64,000 nucleotides of DNA from Chitinophagaceae bacterium (lineage in GTDB: Bacteria > Bacteroidota > Bacteroidia > Chitinophagales > Chitinophagaceae), in assembly GCA_016713085.1 (NCBI GenBank), contig JADJPV010000001.1, forward strand, positions 620,001-684,000. Direction: 5' to 3'. Under the pieces are notes generated by a model. The model saw nothing but the letters and a program-made list of their open reading frames with translations. It was not told where the DNA came from and did no database searches. Made by a program: the position numbers and the translations under genes. This document shows positions 1-9,280 of this stretch, in pieces. The first letter of the stretch is position 1. Every line of letters starts with the position of its first letter.

Positions 1-1
1 A

Positions 2-1651
2 GTAACTGACCAAAACGGAGCATATCCTTTTGATGATACATCAGCATTTCAAATTCATCCGTGGACAAGTGACTGGTATCAGCTGCAACCTTACGAACTG
101 AAAAACGGAAGAAATATTTCCTACAATATTCAGCGGAGAAGGTATGGTGGAGATTTGCAGGGAGTACTGAACAAGCTCGACTACATACAATCGATGGGTG
201 TAAATGCGATTTATATGACGCCCATTTTCTGGTCGCCCTCATCACATAAATATGATGCATTGTGTTATCATCATGTTGACCCGACTTTTGGACCCGATCC
301 AAATGGAGATATTGAAATGATGAAAAAAGAAGATCCGTTGAAACCGGAAACATGGGTATGGACAAAGGCCGATTTACTTGCTTTGAAACTGATTGAAGAA
401 GTACACAAACGAAAGATGTTTATCATTTTTGACGGCGTGTTTAACCATATAGGTGTAAAGAGTTTTGCCTTTGAGGATGTGCTGAAAAACCAGCAGGCAT
501 CAGCCTACAAAGATTGGTTCGATATTAAAAGCTGGCGTGACAGTTCAACAGGTACAAAGTTTGAATACAAAGGATGGTTTGGTGTAAAAACGCTGCCTGA
601 ATTAAAAGAAGACAGCACCGGCATAGTTGCAGGGCCGAAGGAATATATTTTTAATTCCACGATGCGCTGGATGAACCCAATGAATAAAGGTATTGCTTAT
701 GGCATTGATGGCTGGCGCCTGGATGTGGCCTATGATGTTGGTCATCCGTTTTGGAAAGACTGGCGCAAATGGGTTCGCAGCATCAATCCAACTGCTTATT
801 TAACAGCTGAGCTGGTTGATCCTATAGAAAAGACCAGGCCTTATTTACTGGGCGATGAGTTTGATGCTACGATGAACTACAATTTTGCCTTCATTGTGCA
901 TGATTTTTTTGTACAGGATACAAGTGGTTCAACAGTTACACAGTTTGACAGTAAGCTGAAAGAACTAAGGGAAGCTTTTGGTGAAGATGTTGCTTTCAAT
1001 ATGCAAAACCTCATGAACAGTCATGATGCAACACGTCTTGCTAGTGCAGTTGCGAATCCTGATGGAGAGAAATTTGGTAACTGGGGCAAGTATTTTAACT
1101 GGAGCCAAAAGAGCAACAACAGAAATTATAATGCACGAAAACCAACACAGGAGCAAAGACAAAAGCAAAAACTGATCATAGCTTTTCAAATGCTTTACTT
1201 AGGATCGCCCATGTTTTTTTATGGCGATGAAGCAGGGATGTGGGGAGGCAACGACCCCGACTGCCGCAAACCAATGCTGTGGCCCAATCAGAAGTATGAT
1301 GCGGAAACATTTAATCCCAATCAAAGTAAACATGACCCCGATGAGGTGGTATTCGATCAGGATTTATTTGACTGGTATAAAAAGTTTATCGGCTTCCGTC
1401 AGCAGTATAAGTCTGTCAGGCTTGGCAGCTATAATACTTTAGCAATTGATGATGAAAAAAAGCTGTATGCTTTCAGCCGCAAATTGGGTAACGAAGAAGT
1501 AATTGTTATCATTAACCGCAGCAACAAACCGTTGCTATTTACCCATCCGGAATTGAAGAAGCAGAAGTATAAAAATCTATTTACAAAACAATCAATTGGT
1601 AACGAAATTAATGTGAATGGTATGGATGTTGTTGTGCTGGGCAATAAATAG
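2..1651 (+). CDS. GH13 alpha-amylase family glycoside hydrolase, 5' end missing
   Basis: Hydrolyses alpha-1,4 (or alpha-1,6) glucosidic bonds of starch-like glucans. The frame is open to the first bases of the window, so the N-terminus lies outside; the TTG at 155 is internal. The start of the barrel (YGGDLQGVLNKLDY, then MGVNAIYMTPIF), a conserved FDGVFNHIG, the nucleophile Asp in GWRLDVAYD (about 712-735), the acid/base Glu in TAELVDP (about 799-820) and the third acidic residue in NSHDATR (about 1018-1035) appear in family order. The C-terminus has the usual small beta domain. The sequence most resembles neopullulanase or cyclomaltodextrinase-type enzymes; substrate preference cannot be read. 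Family certain, subtype inferred. Confidence 0.93.
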   Translation, partial: VTDQNGAYPFDDTSAFQIHPWTSDWYQLQPYELKNGRNISYNIQRRRYGGDLQGVLNKLDYIQSMGVNAIYMTPIFWSPSSHKYDALCYHHVDPTFGPDPNGDIEMMKKEDPLKPETWVWTKADLLALKLIEEVHKRKMFIIFDGVFNHIGVKSFAFEDVLKNQQASAYKDWFDIKSWRDSSTGTKFEYKGWFGVKTLPELKEDSTGIVAGPKEYIFNSTMRWMNPMNKGIAYGIDGWRLDVAYDVGHPFWKDWRKWVRSINPTAYLTAELVDPIEKTRPYLLGDEFDATMNYNFAFIVHDFFVQDTSGSTVTQFDSKLKELREAFGEDVAFNMQNLMNSHDATRLASAVANPDGEKFGNWGKYFNWSQKSNNRNYNARKPTQEQRQKQKLIIAFQMLYLGSPMFFYGDEAGMWGGNDPDCRKPMLWPNQKYDAETFNPNQSKHDPDEVVFDQDLFDWYKKFIGFRQQYKSVRLGSYNTLAIDDEKKLYAFSRKLGNEEVIVIINRSNKPLLFTHPELKKQKYKNLFTKQSIGNEINVNGMDVVVLGNK

Positions 1652-1965
1652 GTTTAGACTCTAAGCACACTAAGAATCAAATGGCTTTTCAATTTCAGTA
1701 GGGGCAGGACAAACAATATTCAGCATTAATTTTTAACTTCATCAAAATATTTTCAATCAGCAGCGGTACCGGGGCAGACGGAATACAAATACCAAACCTT
1801 CTGTAAGCCCTGCACATTGGCGGCAAGCCTGCATACGGACAAAGTTGTAGTAATTTTTAGATTTATTCTTAAAATTAATGGATGGATTAACGACATCAGT
1901 TATCGCAAGCAGAAAGAAAGTCATGCAAACATGCTTGTGCTTAACAACAAAGATTCATTACCAAA
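1652..1965. other. 314-bp gap without a recognisable gene
   Basis: No convincing coding frame on either strand. It contains GC-richer patches (about 1760-1850) in otherwise AT-rich DNA, loosely like the patch after the VanZ-like gene. I see no clean terminator for the amylase gene. Confidence 0.5.
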
Positions 1966-2346
1966 TTGAAAAATAAAAATAGCATATATTTAATTGTTGC
2001 AATTTCTTTATTCGTTGGACTCTTACATTTCCTAATTGGACCTAATTATCAAGGAATATTGAAACATTTTATACGAGGTTATTTAATTGATATTCTACTT
2101 CCTTTCAATCTTTATTTATTGCTTCAAATATCCTTAAGAAAGAAGATAGCTGTTACTAAATCCAGAATAATTGGGGCAGTCTTTACTCTTTCTTTTGGAA
2201 CTATTGTAGAGATATTACAATTGAATAAAATTGAATTTCTGGGAAGCACCTATGATCCTTTGGATATTTTAATGTATGGAACAGGTGTTGGATTGGGTAT
2301 TATTATGGACTTGACGATTATTAATAGATTTGAAAAAACAGAATAG
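1966..2346 (+). CDS. VanZ-like small membrane protein
   Basis: A 126-residue protein with four predicted membrane segments (about residues 6-25, 38-55, 65-83, 101-118). The C-terminal half carries the VanZ-like signature: a conserved EILQ at the end of a helix and, after a short loop, STYDPLDILMYGTGVGLG. VanZ-like proteins are of unknown biochemical function; only some are linked to glycopeptide tolerance. The start is a TTG; no ATG is available upstream in frame. The gene is isolated between two non-coding stretches, close to an insertion-sequence remnant, and is more AT-rich than the amylase gene, so it may have been acquired. Confidence 0.7.
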   Translation: MKNKNSIYLIVAISLFVGLLHFLIGPNYQGILKHFIRGYLIDILLPFNLYLLLQISLRKKIAVTKSRIIGAVFTLSFGTIVEILQLNKIEFLGSTYDPLDILMYGTGVGLGIIMDLTIINRFEKTE

Positions 2347-2973
2347 TCAACGTCAAAGAAGCATTTATGTTGACAGCTTGGGAGTCAAGGTAAATTAAAG
2401 AAGTAAAATTGATTATAGGCCAGCCGCCAACAAAGGTTTACCTCAAAGCTGGCAGACGAAATAACAATCGGCTGTTGTACTGCTATCAGCTATTACCGGT
2501 CCTGACCGAATTCTATTTGGTTTTTAGTTGTTAACTTCAACATCAGTAATGTTTCGTCCTGAAATAGGTTGACTAAAAAACAACCATTTATGGACTTAAA
2601 AGAACAAATTATTAAGGAGTACCTGGAGCAAGTCTGCAGGTACCGCACGTTAACTGCCAACTTATGCAAACACTCTAATTCTCGCCCTTGTTGGTATTCT
2701 CGAAACAAACACACCGAGGTTGCATCTTTTGACCAACCGCATAAGTCAGGATTTCCTTTTATGCTGATGAGAATTGTTTTATCAATTTAGCAGATTCTAC
2801 TATACCGTCTTAAATATTGTGTTTAGCTTTACAAACTGAGCATTCAAAAAATGTGAAAGAAACAAAATTGACCAACGGAACCGAAAGGTCAATACAACTA
2901 TCCCACCCTTAAAAAACTGCATCTTACCTTATGTAACCATTTTTTTACAGGATGTAAGTTTATTTAAACAGGA
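2347..2973. other. 627-bp gene-poor stretch with hairpin and mobile-element debris
   Basis: No intact gene. A GCCAGC/GCTGGC inverted repeat lies at 2419-2424 and 2448-2453 in a GC-richer patch that recalls the patch before the VanZ-like gene. A probable insertion-sequence remnant follows at about 2549-2650. The 73-codon frames across 2493-2790 have no recognisable product over most of their length. Confidence 0.5.
2549..2650 (+). mobile_element. Probable insertion-sequence left-end remnant (transposase N-terminus)
   Basis: The short frame beginning ATG at 2590 reads MDLKEQIIKEYLEQ then CRYRTL, which resembles the N-terminal helix-turn-helix of IS3-like OrfA proteins (a Lys-Glu-rich helix followed by a YRTLA motif). 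The similarity stops after about 25 codons. The preceding bases (TTTCGTCCTGAAATAGGTTG) look like an IS end to me from memory. No matching right end or further transposase was found, so this is at most a decayed fragment. Confidence 0.35.
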
Positions 2974-3264
2974 ATGAAAATAATTGCTTTGCTATTGCTG
3001 TCGTTGTTAGGTGCCGTACAACCATCCACTCTTACATACGAATGGAGAAAAATTTCGGGACCTTCCCAATACAGGATTATTTCCCCCAACTCAGCTGTAA
3101 CTGATATAACCAACCTCGTAGCCGGCGTGTACCGGTTTGAATTAAAAGTAACCAACCGTTACGGTATTTCTTCCAGGGATACGATGGTTCTTACAGTGAA
3201 TCCATCATCAACCAATTATATATCACAAAAGGCAGTAGGTAAAATCAGGAAACCTTCTAATTGA
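2974..3264 (+). CDS. Short secreted PKD-domain protein or gene fragment
   Basis: A 96-residue product with a signal-like N-terminus (MKIIALLLLSLLGAVQPS) followed by the second half of one PKD domain: YEWRKISGPSQY, NLVAGVYRFELKVTN and SRDTMVLTVN. PKD domains usually begin with a G-x-D-x-x-I/V strand and SSDPDG motif, both missing here. The same repeat occurs three times, complete, in the lipoprotein gene at 37341-39326. It is therefore probably the remains of a larger PKD protein with a fortuitous start, though a minimal secreted protein cannot be excluded. Confidence 0.5.
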   Translation: MKIIALLLLSLLGAVQPSTLTYEWRKISGPSQYRIISPNSAVTDITNLVAGVYRFELKVTNRYGISSRDTMVLTVNPSSTNYISQKAVGKIRKPSN

Positions 3265-3310
3265 ATCAAAGCCCCGGTTCGTAGCACACGAAACGAAGTA
3301 TGTAATAAAA

Positions 3311-3337
3311 AAATCCCTCAACAATGTTGAGGGATTT
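3311..3337 (-). terminator. Rho-independent terminator of icd
   Basis: Perfect 13-bp inverted repeat (3311-3323 and 3325-3337) around a single central base. Read on the minus strand it lies 20 bp after the icd stop and is followed by a seven-T run; read on the plus strand it is followed by TTTTCATTT, so it could also stop the PKD fragment transcript. Confidence 0.85.
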
Positions 3338-3357
3338 TCATTTATTCTTTCTTTCTA

Positions 3358-4590
3358 TTAACCCAGCTTTGCTTTCAGATTTTCATCAATGGCATCTAAA
3401 AACTCTTCTGTGTATAAATAGTGTTCGCCATGATTTACTTTGTTACCATGAACACAGATCGCCAGATCTTTTGTCATCTTTCCTGTTTCTACTGTTTCAA
3501 TGCAAACAGCTTCCAGCTTATTGGCAAAATCGATCAGTGCCTGGTTACCATCTAACTTACCACGAAAAGCCAAACCTCTTGTCCACGCAAAAATAGAAGC
3601 AATGGGATTGGTAGATGTTGGTCTTCCCTTCTGGTGTTCACGGTAGTGACGTGTAACTGTTCCGTGTGCTGCTTCTGCTTCCATGGTTTTACCATCAGGC
3701 GTAATGAGTACAGAAGTCATTAAACCGAGTGAACCAAAGCCCTGTGCAACTGTATCGCTCTGCACATCGCCATCATAATTTTTACAGGCCCATACAAAAT
3801 TGCCGTTCCATTTCAATGCACTGGCAACCATGTCATCAATCAAACGGTGTTCGTACACAATGCCTGCTGCATCATACTGTGCCTTAAATTCATTCTGGTA
3901 TACTTCTTCAAAAATATCTTTGAAGCGGCCATCATATTTTTTGAGGATGGTATTTTTTGTAGAAAGATATAAAGGCCATTTTTTGCTCAGTGCCATATTG
4001 AAACAGCTTCTTGCAAAACCATAAATACTTTCGTCGGTATTGTACATGGTCATAGCAACACCATCACCTTTGTAATTGTACACTTCAAATACCTGTGGTT
4101 CACCGCCGCCTTCAGGACTAAAGGTCATGGTTAATTTTCCCTTGCCTTTGATCACTGTGTCGGTTGCACGGTACTGATCACCAAATGCATGACGGCCAAC
4201 AATGATGGGGGCTGTCCAGTTGGTAACCAAACGGGGAATGTTTGAGATTACAATTGGCTCACGGAAAACAGTACCATCTAAAATATTACGGATGGTTCCG
4301 TTCGGGCTCTTCCACATCTGTTTCAGTTTGAACTCAACTACACGCTGTTCATCGGGAGTGATGGTTGCACATTTAATACCAACACCATATTCTTTGATCG
4401 CATTGGCTGCATCAATCGTTACCTGATCGTTGGTTTCATCCCTGTATTCAACACCAAGATCATAATACTTAATATCCAGGTCGAGGTAAGGAAGGATCAG
4501 TTTTTCTTTAATGAATTTCCAGATGATTCTTGTCATCTCATCGCCATCCAGTTCAACAACAGGGTTGGCAACCTTAATCTTTGCAGCCAT
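3358..4590 (-). CDS. icd: NADP-dependent isocitrate dehydrogenase
   Basis: Converts isocitrate to 2-oxoglutarate and CO2 with NADP+ in the TCA cycle; cytoplasmic. The 410-residue length and motifs are those of the homodimeric, eukaryote-like subfamily rather than the E. coli type: VVELDGDEMTRIIW near the N-terminus, KSPNGTIRNILDGTVFREPI around residue 100, GRHAFGDQYRATD, and the C-terminal EAAHGTVTRHY and NPIASIFAWTRGL. It starts at the ATG giving MAAKIKV. It is monocistronic, with its own promoter-like element and terminator. Its TCA partner aconitase lies 6 kb away on the other strand. Confidence 0.97.
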   Translation of the reverse strand: MAAKIKVANPVVELDGDEMTRIIWKFIKEKLILPYLDLDIKYYDLGVEYRDETNDQVTIDAANAIKEYGVGIKCATITPDEQRVVEFKLKQMWKSPNGTIRNILDGTVFREPIVISNIPRLVTNWTAPIIVGRHAFGDQYRATDTVIKGKGKLTMTFSPEGGGEPQVFEVYNYKGDGVAMTMYNTDESIYGFARSCFNMALSKKWPLYLSTKNTILKKYDGRFKDIFEEVYQNEFKAQYDAAGIVYEHRLIDDMVASALKWNGNFVWACKNYDGDVQSDTVAQGFGSLGLMTSVLITPDGKTMEAEAAHGTVTRHYREHQKGRPTSTNPIASIFAWTRGLAFRGKLDGNQALIDFANKLEAVCIETVETGKMTKDLAICVHGNKVNHGEHYLYTEEFLDAIDENLKAKLG

Positions 4591-4643
4591 CAGTTTAGTC
4601 TTTAATAGTTAAATAATACAGTTGTACCTGTTTTCAGGGACAG

Positions 4644-4651
4644 CAAATATA
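4644..4651 (-). promoter_or_regulatory. Promoter -7 element for icd (TATATTTG)
   Basis: On the minus strand this reads TATATTTG, matching the Bacteroidota -7 consensus TAnnTTTG, 54 bp upstream of the icd start codon. Confidence 0.6.
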
Positions 4652-4738
4652 CTACTTCGCCTATTAGATAAAAGATCAGTAAATAAAACAATTGTCAAAG
4701 GCTTCGCAGTACAAGTAGTTCTGTATCATGAAATGCGG

Positions 4739-5971
4739 CTATTCTGCCAGTAAAGATTGGATGGTGCGGTAGAACTCCGTTTTAAACTGCTCATGAAACT
4801 CCCCCGTTCCCGGGCCATAGAACCCTGACTGAACTTTCTGTACATTTCCTTTTCTGTCGATGAAAATAGTAGTAGGGAAGAATTTAATAGCTGTTAATTG
4901 CGGCAAGGTTTTCTCCGTTTTCTGCTCATCGCTTACAGTTGTTGGTGTAATTAACACAGGGTATTTAATGCCGAAACGGTTGATGAATTTCTGAATACTT
5001 GCTTTGGACCGGTTGAAATCGGTACTGTATTCATAAGCCAGTGCAATAACCTCCACGCCTTTACTTTGGTACTGCTTATAAAACGCTGTAAGAAATTTAC
5101 TTTCATCCATACAATTGGGGCACCAGCTTCCCATGAGCTGTATCACAACAACTTTATTTTTAAACCTTGCATCATTGATAGAAACAGTTTTGCCATTTAC
5201 ATCTTTAAACGAAAAATTCAGTTTGCTTTCGCCCGGTTTTAATTGTGTACGCTGCGTTGTATCTGGTAATGCAGCCAGTTCATTTTTTTCAGCCCTCCAT
5301 GTTTCTTTATTGGCAGCACTGCTGTAAAACGATCCGTTGATTATTTGATTTTGCCTGATCTCTGCTGTAAATAAATACGCATGACTTCCATCAAAACAGC
5401 TCAGGTATAAACTGTCGCCGCTTACAACACCTTCTAAGAAACGGTAATCGCCACTTGGTGTTAAAAATGTTCCGGTGAGATTAGAACCTTTTTGCTGAAA
5501 CTCAGCAATAGCCGGACGATCAGTGCCATTTGGCCTTGTAAAATCAACCTTCCATCTGCCTGAAATATTTTCTTTTACTGTTGATGAAACCGGAAACCGT
5601 TCTTTTATTCCCTATTGAAATACAACCGGTAGCTCAAGGTATTTTGTACTGGTTCCTTTGATCCATTTGCCTGTGAGTGATTGATCAGGTTGAACTTTTA
5701 GTTTGAATGATGATTCAAAAAAAGGCATCTCAATAAAAACCGAATCTCCTTTCTGTTTAATATCATCTACCAGCAACCGTTCAGCTCCGTTACGTATATA
5801 AAGGATTGTTTTTTTATTTTTCTCTGTTACTTCAATATTGAAAATAAGCCTGGCATCATCAGGTCTTGTAACGGATGCCCTGTACCAGCCGGTACGAAGT
5901 TTTGTTTGTGCAGTAAGCCCTGTGCTGAAGAAGAATAAGAGCAAAAAAATCCCTGAGAATAATTTCATCAT
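4739..5971 (-). CDS. TlpA-like secreted thioredoxin-fold protein, interrupted by an in-frame TAG
   Basis: One continuous reading frame of 411 codons broken only by TAG at 5614-5612. Residues 1-21 form a signal peptide (MMKLFSGIFLLLFFFSTGLTA). Two beta-rich domains follow (residues about 22-118, then about 130-235, each opening with GxY/GRW and a TRPD/TRPN motif), then a TlpA/AhpC-type thioredoxin domain with active site SWCPNC and the cis-Pro segment FFPTTIFID. Such proteins reduce disulfides or service haem-protein maturation in the periplasm. The reading frame is the same on both sides of the stop, so the lesion is a substitution (for instance CAG to TAG), not a shift. Family certain; partner unknown. 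Confidence 0.85.
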
Positions 5972-6043
5972 AATAATATGCGCAAATTAAAGAGGTAAGC
6001 TGATTAATCAGTAAGATGACACCCGGTTAAGAAAAATGTTTTG

Positions 6044-6982
6044 TTATAAATTTTCAAACATGTCTTTTGTCATGGCGGCAAGATCATATTCATGTTTCCA
6101 GCCCCAGTCTTTTCTTGCCACACTGTCATCAATGCTTTGTGGCCAGCTGTTGGCAATATTTTGCCGGTAATCGGGTTTATAGCTGATGTTGAACCCCGGT
6201 TTATGTTTCACAATTTCAGCAGCAATTTCTTTGGGCGAAAAACTCATAGAAGAAATGTTATAGGAATGCCTGATTGAAACTTTATCTGCAGGTGCTTCCA
6301 TCAATTCAATGGTGGCACGAATAGCATCGGGCATATACATCATTGGCAGGTAGGTATCTTCCTGCAAAAAACATTCGTATTTATTTTCTTCAATGGCTTC
6401 ATGAAAAATCTCAACGGCATAATCCGTGGTGCCACCGCCGGGGGCCGACTTGTAAGAGATCAGGCCCGGATAGCGGATACTTCGTACATCAACACCATAG
6501 CGCTGAAAGAAATAATTGCACCAGAACTCACCTGCATATTTGCTGATGCCGTAAACAGTTGTTGGTTCAATAATGGTTTGCTGCGGACAATTTTGTTTGG
6601 GAGATGTAGGACCAAATACCGCAATGGAGCTTGGCCAGTAAACCTTGTGCAATTTTTCTTCCCTTGCAATATCGAGTACATTCAGCAAACCCGTCATGTT
6701 CAGGTTCCAGGCAAGGTTGGGATTTTTTTCACCCGTAGCAGAAAGAATAGCGGCAAGTAAATAAATCTGGGTGATGTTCTGACGGATGACCTGCACATGC
6801 AGCATTTCTTTATTCATCACATCCAGGCTCACATACGGACCGGTGCCTTCCAGCAGTGGGTTTTGTTCACGCAGATCAGAAGCGATCACATTCGCATTAC
6901 CATATATTTTACGGAGTGCCAGTGTTAACTCAACACCAATCTGTCCGCTTGCACCAATCACCAGTATTTTATCTCTTACCAT
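6044..6982 (-). CDS. Extended SDR NAD-dependent epimerase/dehydratase, L-threonine 3-dehydrogenase-like
   Basis: A Rossmann-fold enzyme: nucleotide-binding GASGQIG near the N-terminus, the acidic end of beta-2 in ASDLRE, LLAAILSA, catalytic Ser in WPSSIAVFGP, and the YGISK Tyr/Lys pair. The sequence around RYPGLISYKSAPGGGTTDYA and MYMPDAIRATIEL matches what I know of the short-chain threonine 3-dehydrogenases of Cytophaga/Flavobacterium, which oxidise L-threonine to 2-amino-3-ketobutyrate. An upstream frame extension adds 14 hydrophobic residues; I place the start at the ATG giving MVRDKILVIG because that is where SDR homologues begin. The threonine assignment is inference. Confidence 0.85.
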   Translation of the reverse strand: MVRDKILVIGASGQIGVELTLALRKIYGNANVIASDLREQNPLLEGTGPYVSLDVMNKEMLHVQVIRQNITQIYLLAAILSATGEKNPNLAWNLNMTGLLNVLDIAREEKLHKVYWPSSIAVFGPTSPKQNCPQQTIIEPTTVYGISKYAGEFWCNYFFQRYGVDVRSIRYPGLISYKSAPGGGTTDYAVEIFHEAIEENKYECFLQEDTYLPMMYMPDAIRATIELMEAPADKVSIRHSYNISSMSFSPKEIAAEIVKHKPGFNISYKPDYRQNIANSWPQSIDDSVARKDWGWKHEYDLAAMTKDMFENL

Positions 6983-7101
6983 AATTCGTTTTATAAGTAA
7001 GTGTAAAAATAAAGGCAAAAACAATCACTCGTTTGCATAAATATTATCTTATTCTGGATTTGAATTGATGAAAAGAACTGAAAACAAAAAATAATTCAAA
7101 T

Positions 7102-7129
7102 CCCCGTCAGACGAGGGCGTCAGACGGGG
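7102..7129. repeat. REP-like palindrome upstream of kdsA
   Basis: A GC-rich 28-bp hairpin: CCCCGTC (7102-7108) pairs with GACGGGG (7123-7129), and after an A/A mismatch GACG (7110-7113) pairs with CGTC (7118-7121) around an AGGG loop. It stands out from AT-rich flanks and is followed by GTACATCGTACAT, a motif that recurs near 25.97 kb. No T-run follows, so it does not look like a terminator. Confidence 0.6.
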
Positions 7130-7149
7130 CGTACATCGTACATAACATT

Positions 7150-7157
7150 TACCTTTG
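7150..7157 (+). promoter_or_regulatory. Promoter -7 element for kdsA (TACCTTTG)
   Basis: Exact match to TAnnTTTG only 5 bp before the kdsA ATG, implying a very short or absent leader, as is seen for several genes of this window. Confidence 0.55.
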
Positions 7158-7161
7158 CGGC

Positions 7162-7980
7162 ATGGAAAATTATCTTAAAGACCTGTTTGCCAATCAATCG
7201 TATGATGAAAATAATTTCTTCCTCATTGCCGGCCCCTGTGTGGTTGAAAGCGAAGAACTTGTAATGGAAGTGGCTGATAAAGTTTCAACTGTTTGTAAAG
7301 AACTCGGCATTCCCTATATTTTCAAAGCATCTTACCGCAAAGCCAACAGAACCAGTGGATCGTCATTCACAGGTCTGGGCGATGACAATGGTTTACACCT
7401 GATAGATAAAGTAAGAAAAACATATCATCTTCCTGCTACTTCTGATATTCATGCACATGAAGAAGCGGCTATGGCTGCACCTTATCTTGATGTGCTGCAG
7501 ATCCCGGCTTTTCTTTGCAGGCAAACCGATTTGTTGCTGGCTGCTGCCGAAACCGGAAAAATTGTAAATGTTAAAAAGGGTCAATTCCTCAGCGGACCTT
7601 CTATGAAATTTGCTGTGGAGAAAATTCAGAAGGCTGGCAATCAAAAAATGATGCTTACTGAAAGAGGAAATACATTCGGCTATCAGGACCTGGTAGTTGA
7701 TTACAGAAATATCACCTGGATGAAAGAACTGAATGTGCCGGTGATCATGGACTGTACACATTCCCTGCAACAACCCAATCAAACAACCGGGGTTACAGGC
7801 GGCAATCCTCAATTAATCGGCACCATTGCCAAAGCTGCCATCGCAACAGGTGTTGATGGGTTGTTTATTGAAACGCACCCCAACCCTGCTGTTGCCAAGA
7901 GCGACGGAGCCAATATGCTGCAACTGGATAAACTGAAAGGCCTGCTTGAACAGCTGGTAAAACTCAGAAAAGCAATCTGA
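7162..7980 (+). CDS. kdsA: 3-deoxy-8-phosphooctulonate synthase (KDO8P synthase)
   Basis: Condenses arabinose 5-phosphate with phosphoenolpyruvate to KDO-8-phosphate for the LPS inner core; cytoplasmic. Diagnostic segments are FKASYRKANRTS, DVLQIPAFLCRQTDLL, NVKKGQFLSGPSMKF, MDCTHSLQQPN and the C-terminal GLFIETHPNPAVAKSDG. AGPCVVES near the N-terminus places Cys where E. coli KdsA has Asn, the mark of the metal-dependent class. At 272 residues it has normal length. It stands alone, with no other LPS genes in view. Confidence 0.96.
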   Translation: MENYLKDLFANQSYDENNFFLIAGPCVVESEELVMEVADKVSTVCKELGIPYIFKASYRKANRTSGSSFTGLGDDNGLHLIDKVRKTYHLPATSDIHAHEEAAMAAPYLDVLQIPAFLCRQTDLLLAAAETGKIVNVKKGQFLSGPSMKFAVEKIQKAGNQKMMLTERGNTFGYQDLVVDYRNITWMKELNVPVIMDCTHSLQQPNQTTGVTGGNPQLIGTIAKAAIATGVDGLFIETHPNPAVAKSDGANMLQLDKLKGLLEQLVKLRKAI

Positions 7981-7994
7981 AAATCATAAAAAAA

Positions 7995-8016
7995 CAGGCC
8001 CTCTTTCAAGAGCCTG
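7995..8016. terminator. Possible bidirectional terminator after kdsA
   Basis: Imperfect hairpin: CAGG (7995-7998) and CTCTT (8001-8005) pair with AAGAG (8008-8012) and CCTG (8013-8016). On the minus strand it is followed by a T-rich tail; on the plus strand the tail is weak. Confidence 0.4.
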
Positions 8017-8270
8017 CACTGTGGGTATGGATAAACAAAAATCAACTGTACACATTGCGTACAGACGGATCTGTTTATTATAACTGAGTTATAAAAGGGT
8101 CGTTGAATAATGATTGTACAAGGTGAAAAACAAAACGGTTAAACGCTTCAGAGGTAAAGGAATTAAAAACGGGTCTTGCACAAAGAATCTACACAAAGAT
8201 GCAAACATTTCTGAATCGGTTGCATTCTTTTAAAACTAAAAAAGCTGATTATAATAACTGCAAAAGACAA

Positions 8271-9258
8271 TTAAACATGGCTTGGCAGCAGTCCAAACTC
8301 CTTTTTAAAAGCCAGTGAAAAGTTACTGAGATTGGTATAGCCCAGCTGCAGCCCAACTTCTTTTACGGTATACTGCCCGGTAAGTAATAAAGAACGGGCT
8401 TTCTGCATCCTGTTCTTCTGGTAATATTCATAAATACCGGTATTGTACACTTTCTTAAACGCTGTTTTTAATTTTGATACACTCATACCGGTTCTTGCAG
8501 CCAGGTTTACAATTGTTGGCGGTGGCTGGCTGAAATCTTTAACCAGTATTGATTCCACTTCCATCAGTTTACCGAGATCTGCATCTTTCATTTTCTTTTG
8601 CAACCGCATCGCCGGGCTTACGGATGTTACGGTACAATTTTGAAAGAAAATGTTCCAGCAAAAACATGATGCGGTTCTTAATGATCATTTTATGCAGGGG
8701 ATGATTTCTGTCGGTACGGAATATCTCATCGAATAAGATCCTGTTTTGAGCATCAAAGGGCTCGGGATGAGTTAACGTGTTTTTATAAAGGGTGGATGCT
8801 TCAAATGTATTTGGGCCATCAAAAAAACTCAGGTTATTTTTCAGCCATTCCTCCGTTAAAATAAAATTGATTGTTTTGGCCTTTGTGTCAGCCTTTATAA
8901 TAAAACTTGTATCATGAAGACTGGATGACAAAGCAACTCCGGCACGGTAATCACTTTTGTCTTCCATTTCAGTTCCGTCTTTGAAAAATCTGATCGATCC
9001 GCTGATCTCCACTTCATTAAATGTGAGGTTACAGAAATAGTCTGCTGATTTCTTACGCTTATATAAAGCATCGCTGTGAAATACCATATCAGCAACCAGC
9101 GCTTCCAGGCCATTGGGTAACTCAAACACCTGCATGTATCCATCAGCAAAAGATGAAGGAAAAATCAGGAGATCATCCTTTACTTCTGTATGCAGAGTAG
9201 CAGCAACATTTTTTACATACTCTTTATAACTGTGCGATATCAAATCAATTTCAATCAC
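8271..9258 (-). CDS. AraC-family transcriptional regulator, frameshifted
   Basis: Transcription factor with a C-terminal AraC-type double helix-turn-helix: NLAARTGMSVSKLKTAFKK, then a YYQKNRMQKARSLL helix and VKEVGLQLGYTNLSNFSLAF. The first 215 residues form a ligand-binding region like that of the neighbouring paralogue. The N- and C-terminal parts lie in different frames that meet near 8590, where a GAAAATG run carries one base too many; removing one A gives 328 residues, next to 330 for the intact paralogue. It lies 22 bp downstream of that paralogue and is probably co-transcribed with it. Ligand and targets unknown. Confidence 0.85.
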
Positions 9259-9280
9259 AATGAATTGTTTAAAAAATCAT

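Noticed and set aside
1966..2346. Glycopeptide resistance gene vanZ
   Set aside because: Only the VanZ-like fold is present and there are no other van genes.
1652..2560. Integron-like cassette around the VanZ-like gene
   Set aside because: Flanking GC-rich patches are only loosely alike and no integrase or clear attC-type pair was found.
2569..2790. 73-codon frame over the IS remnant as a real gene
   Set aside because: Only the first 25 or so codons after ATG 2590 resemble a transposase; the rest has no recognisable pattern.
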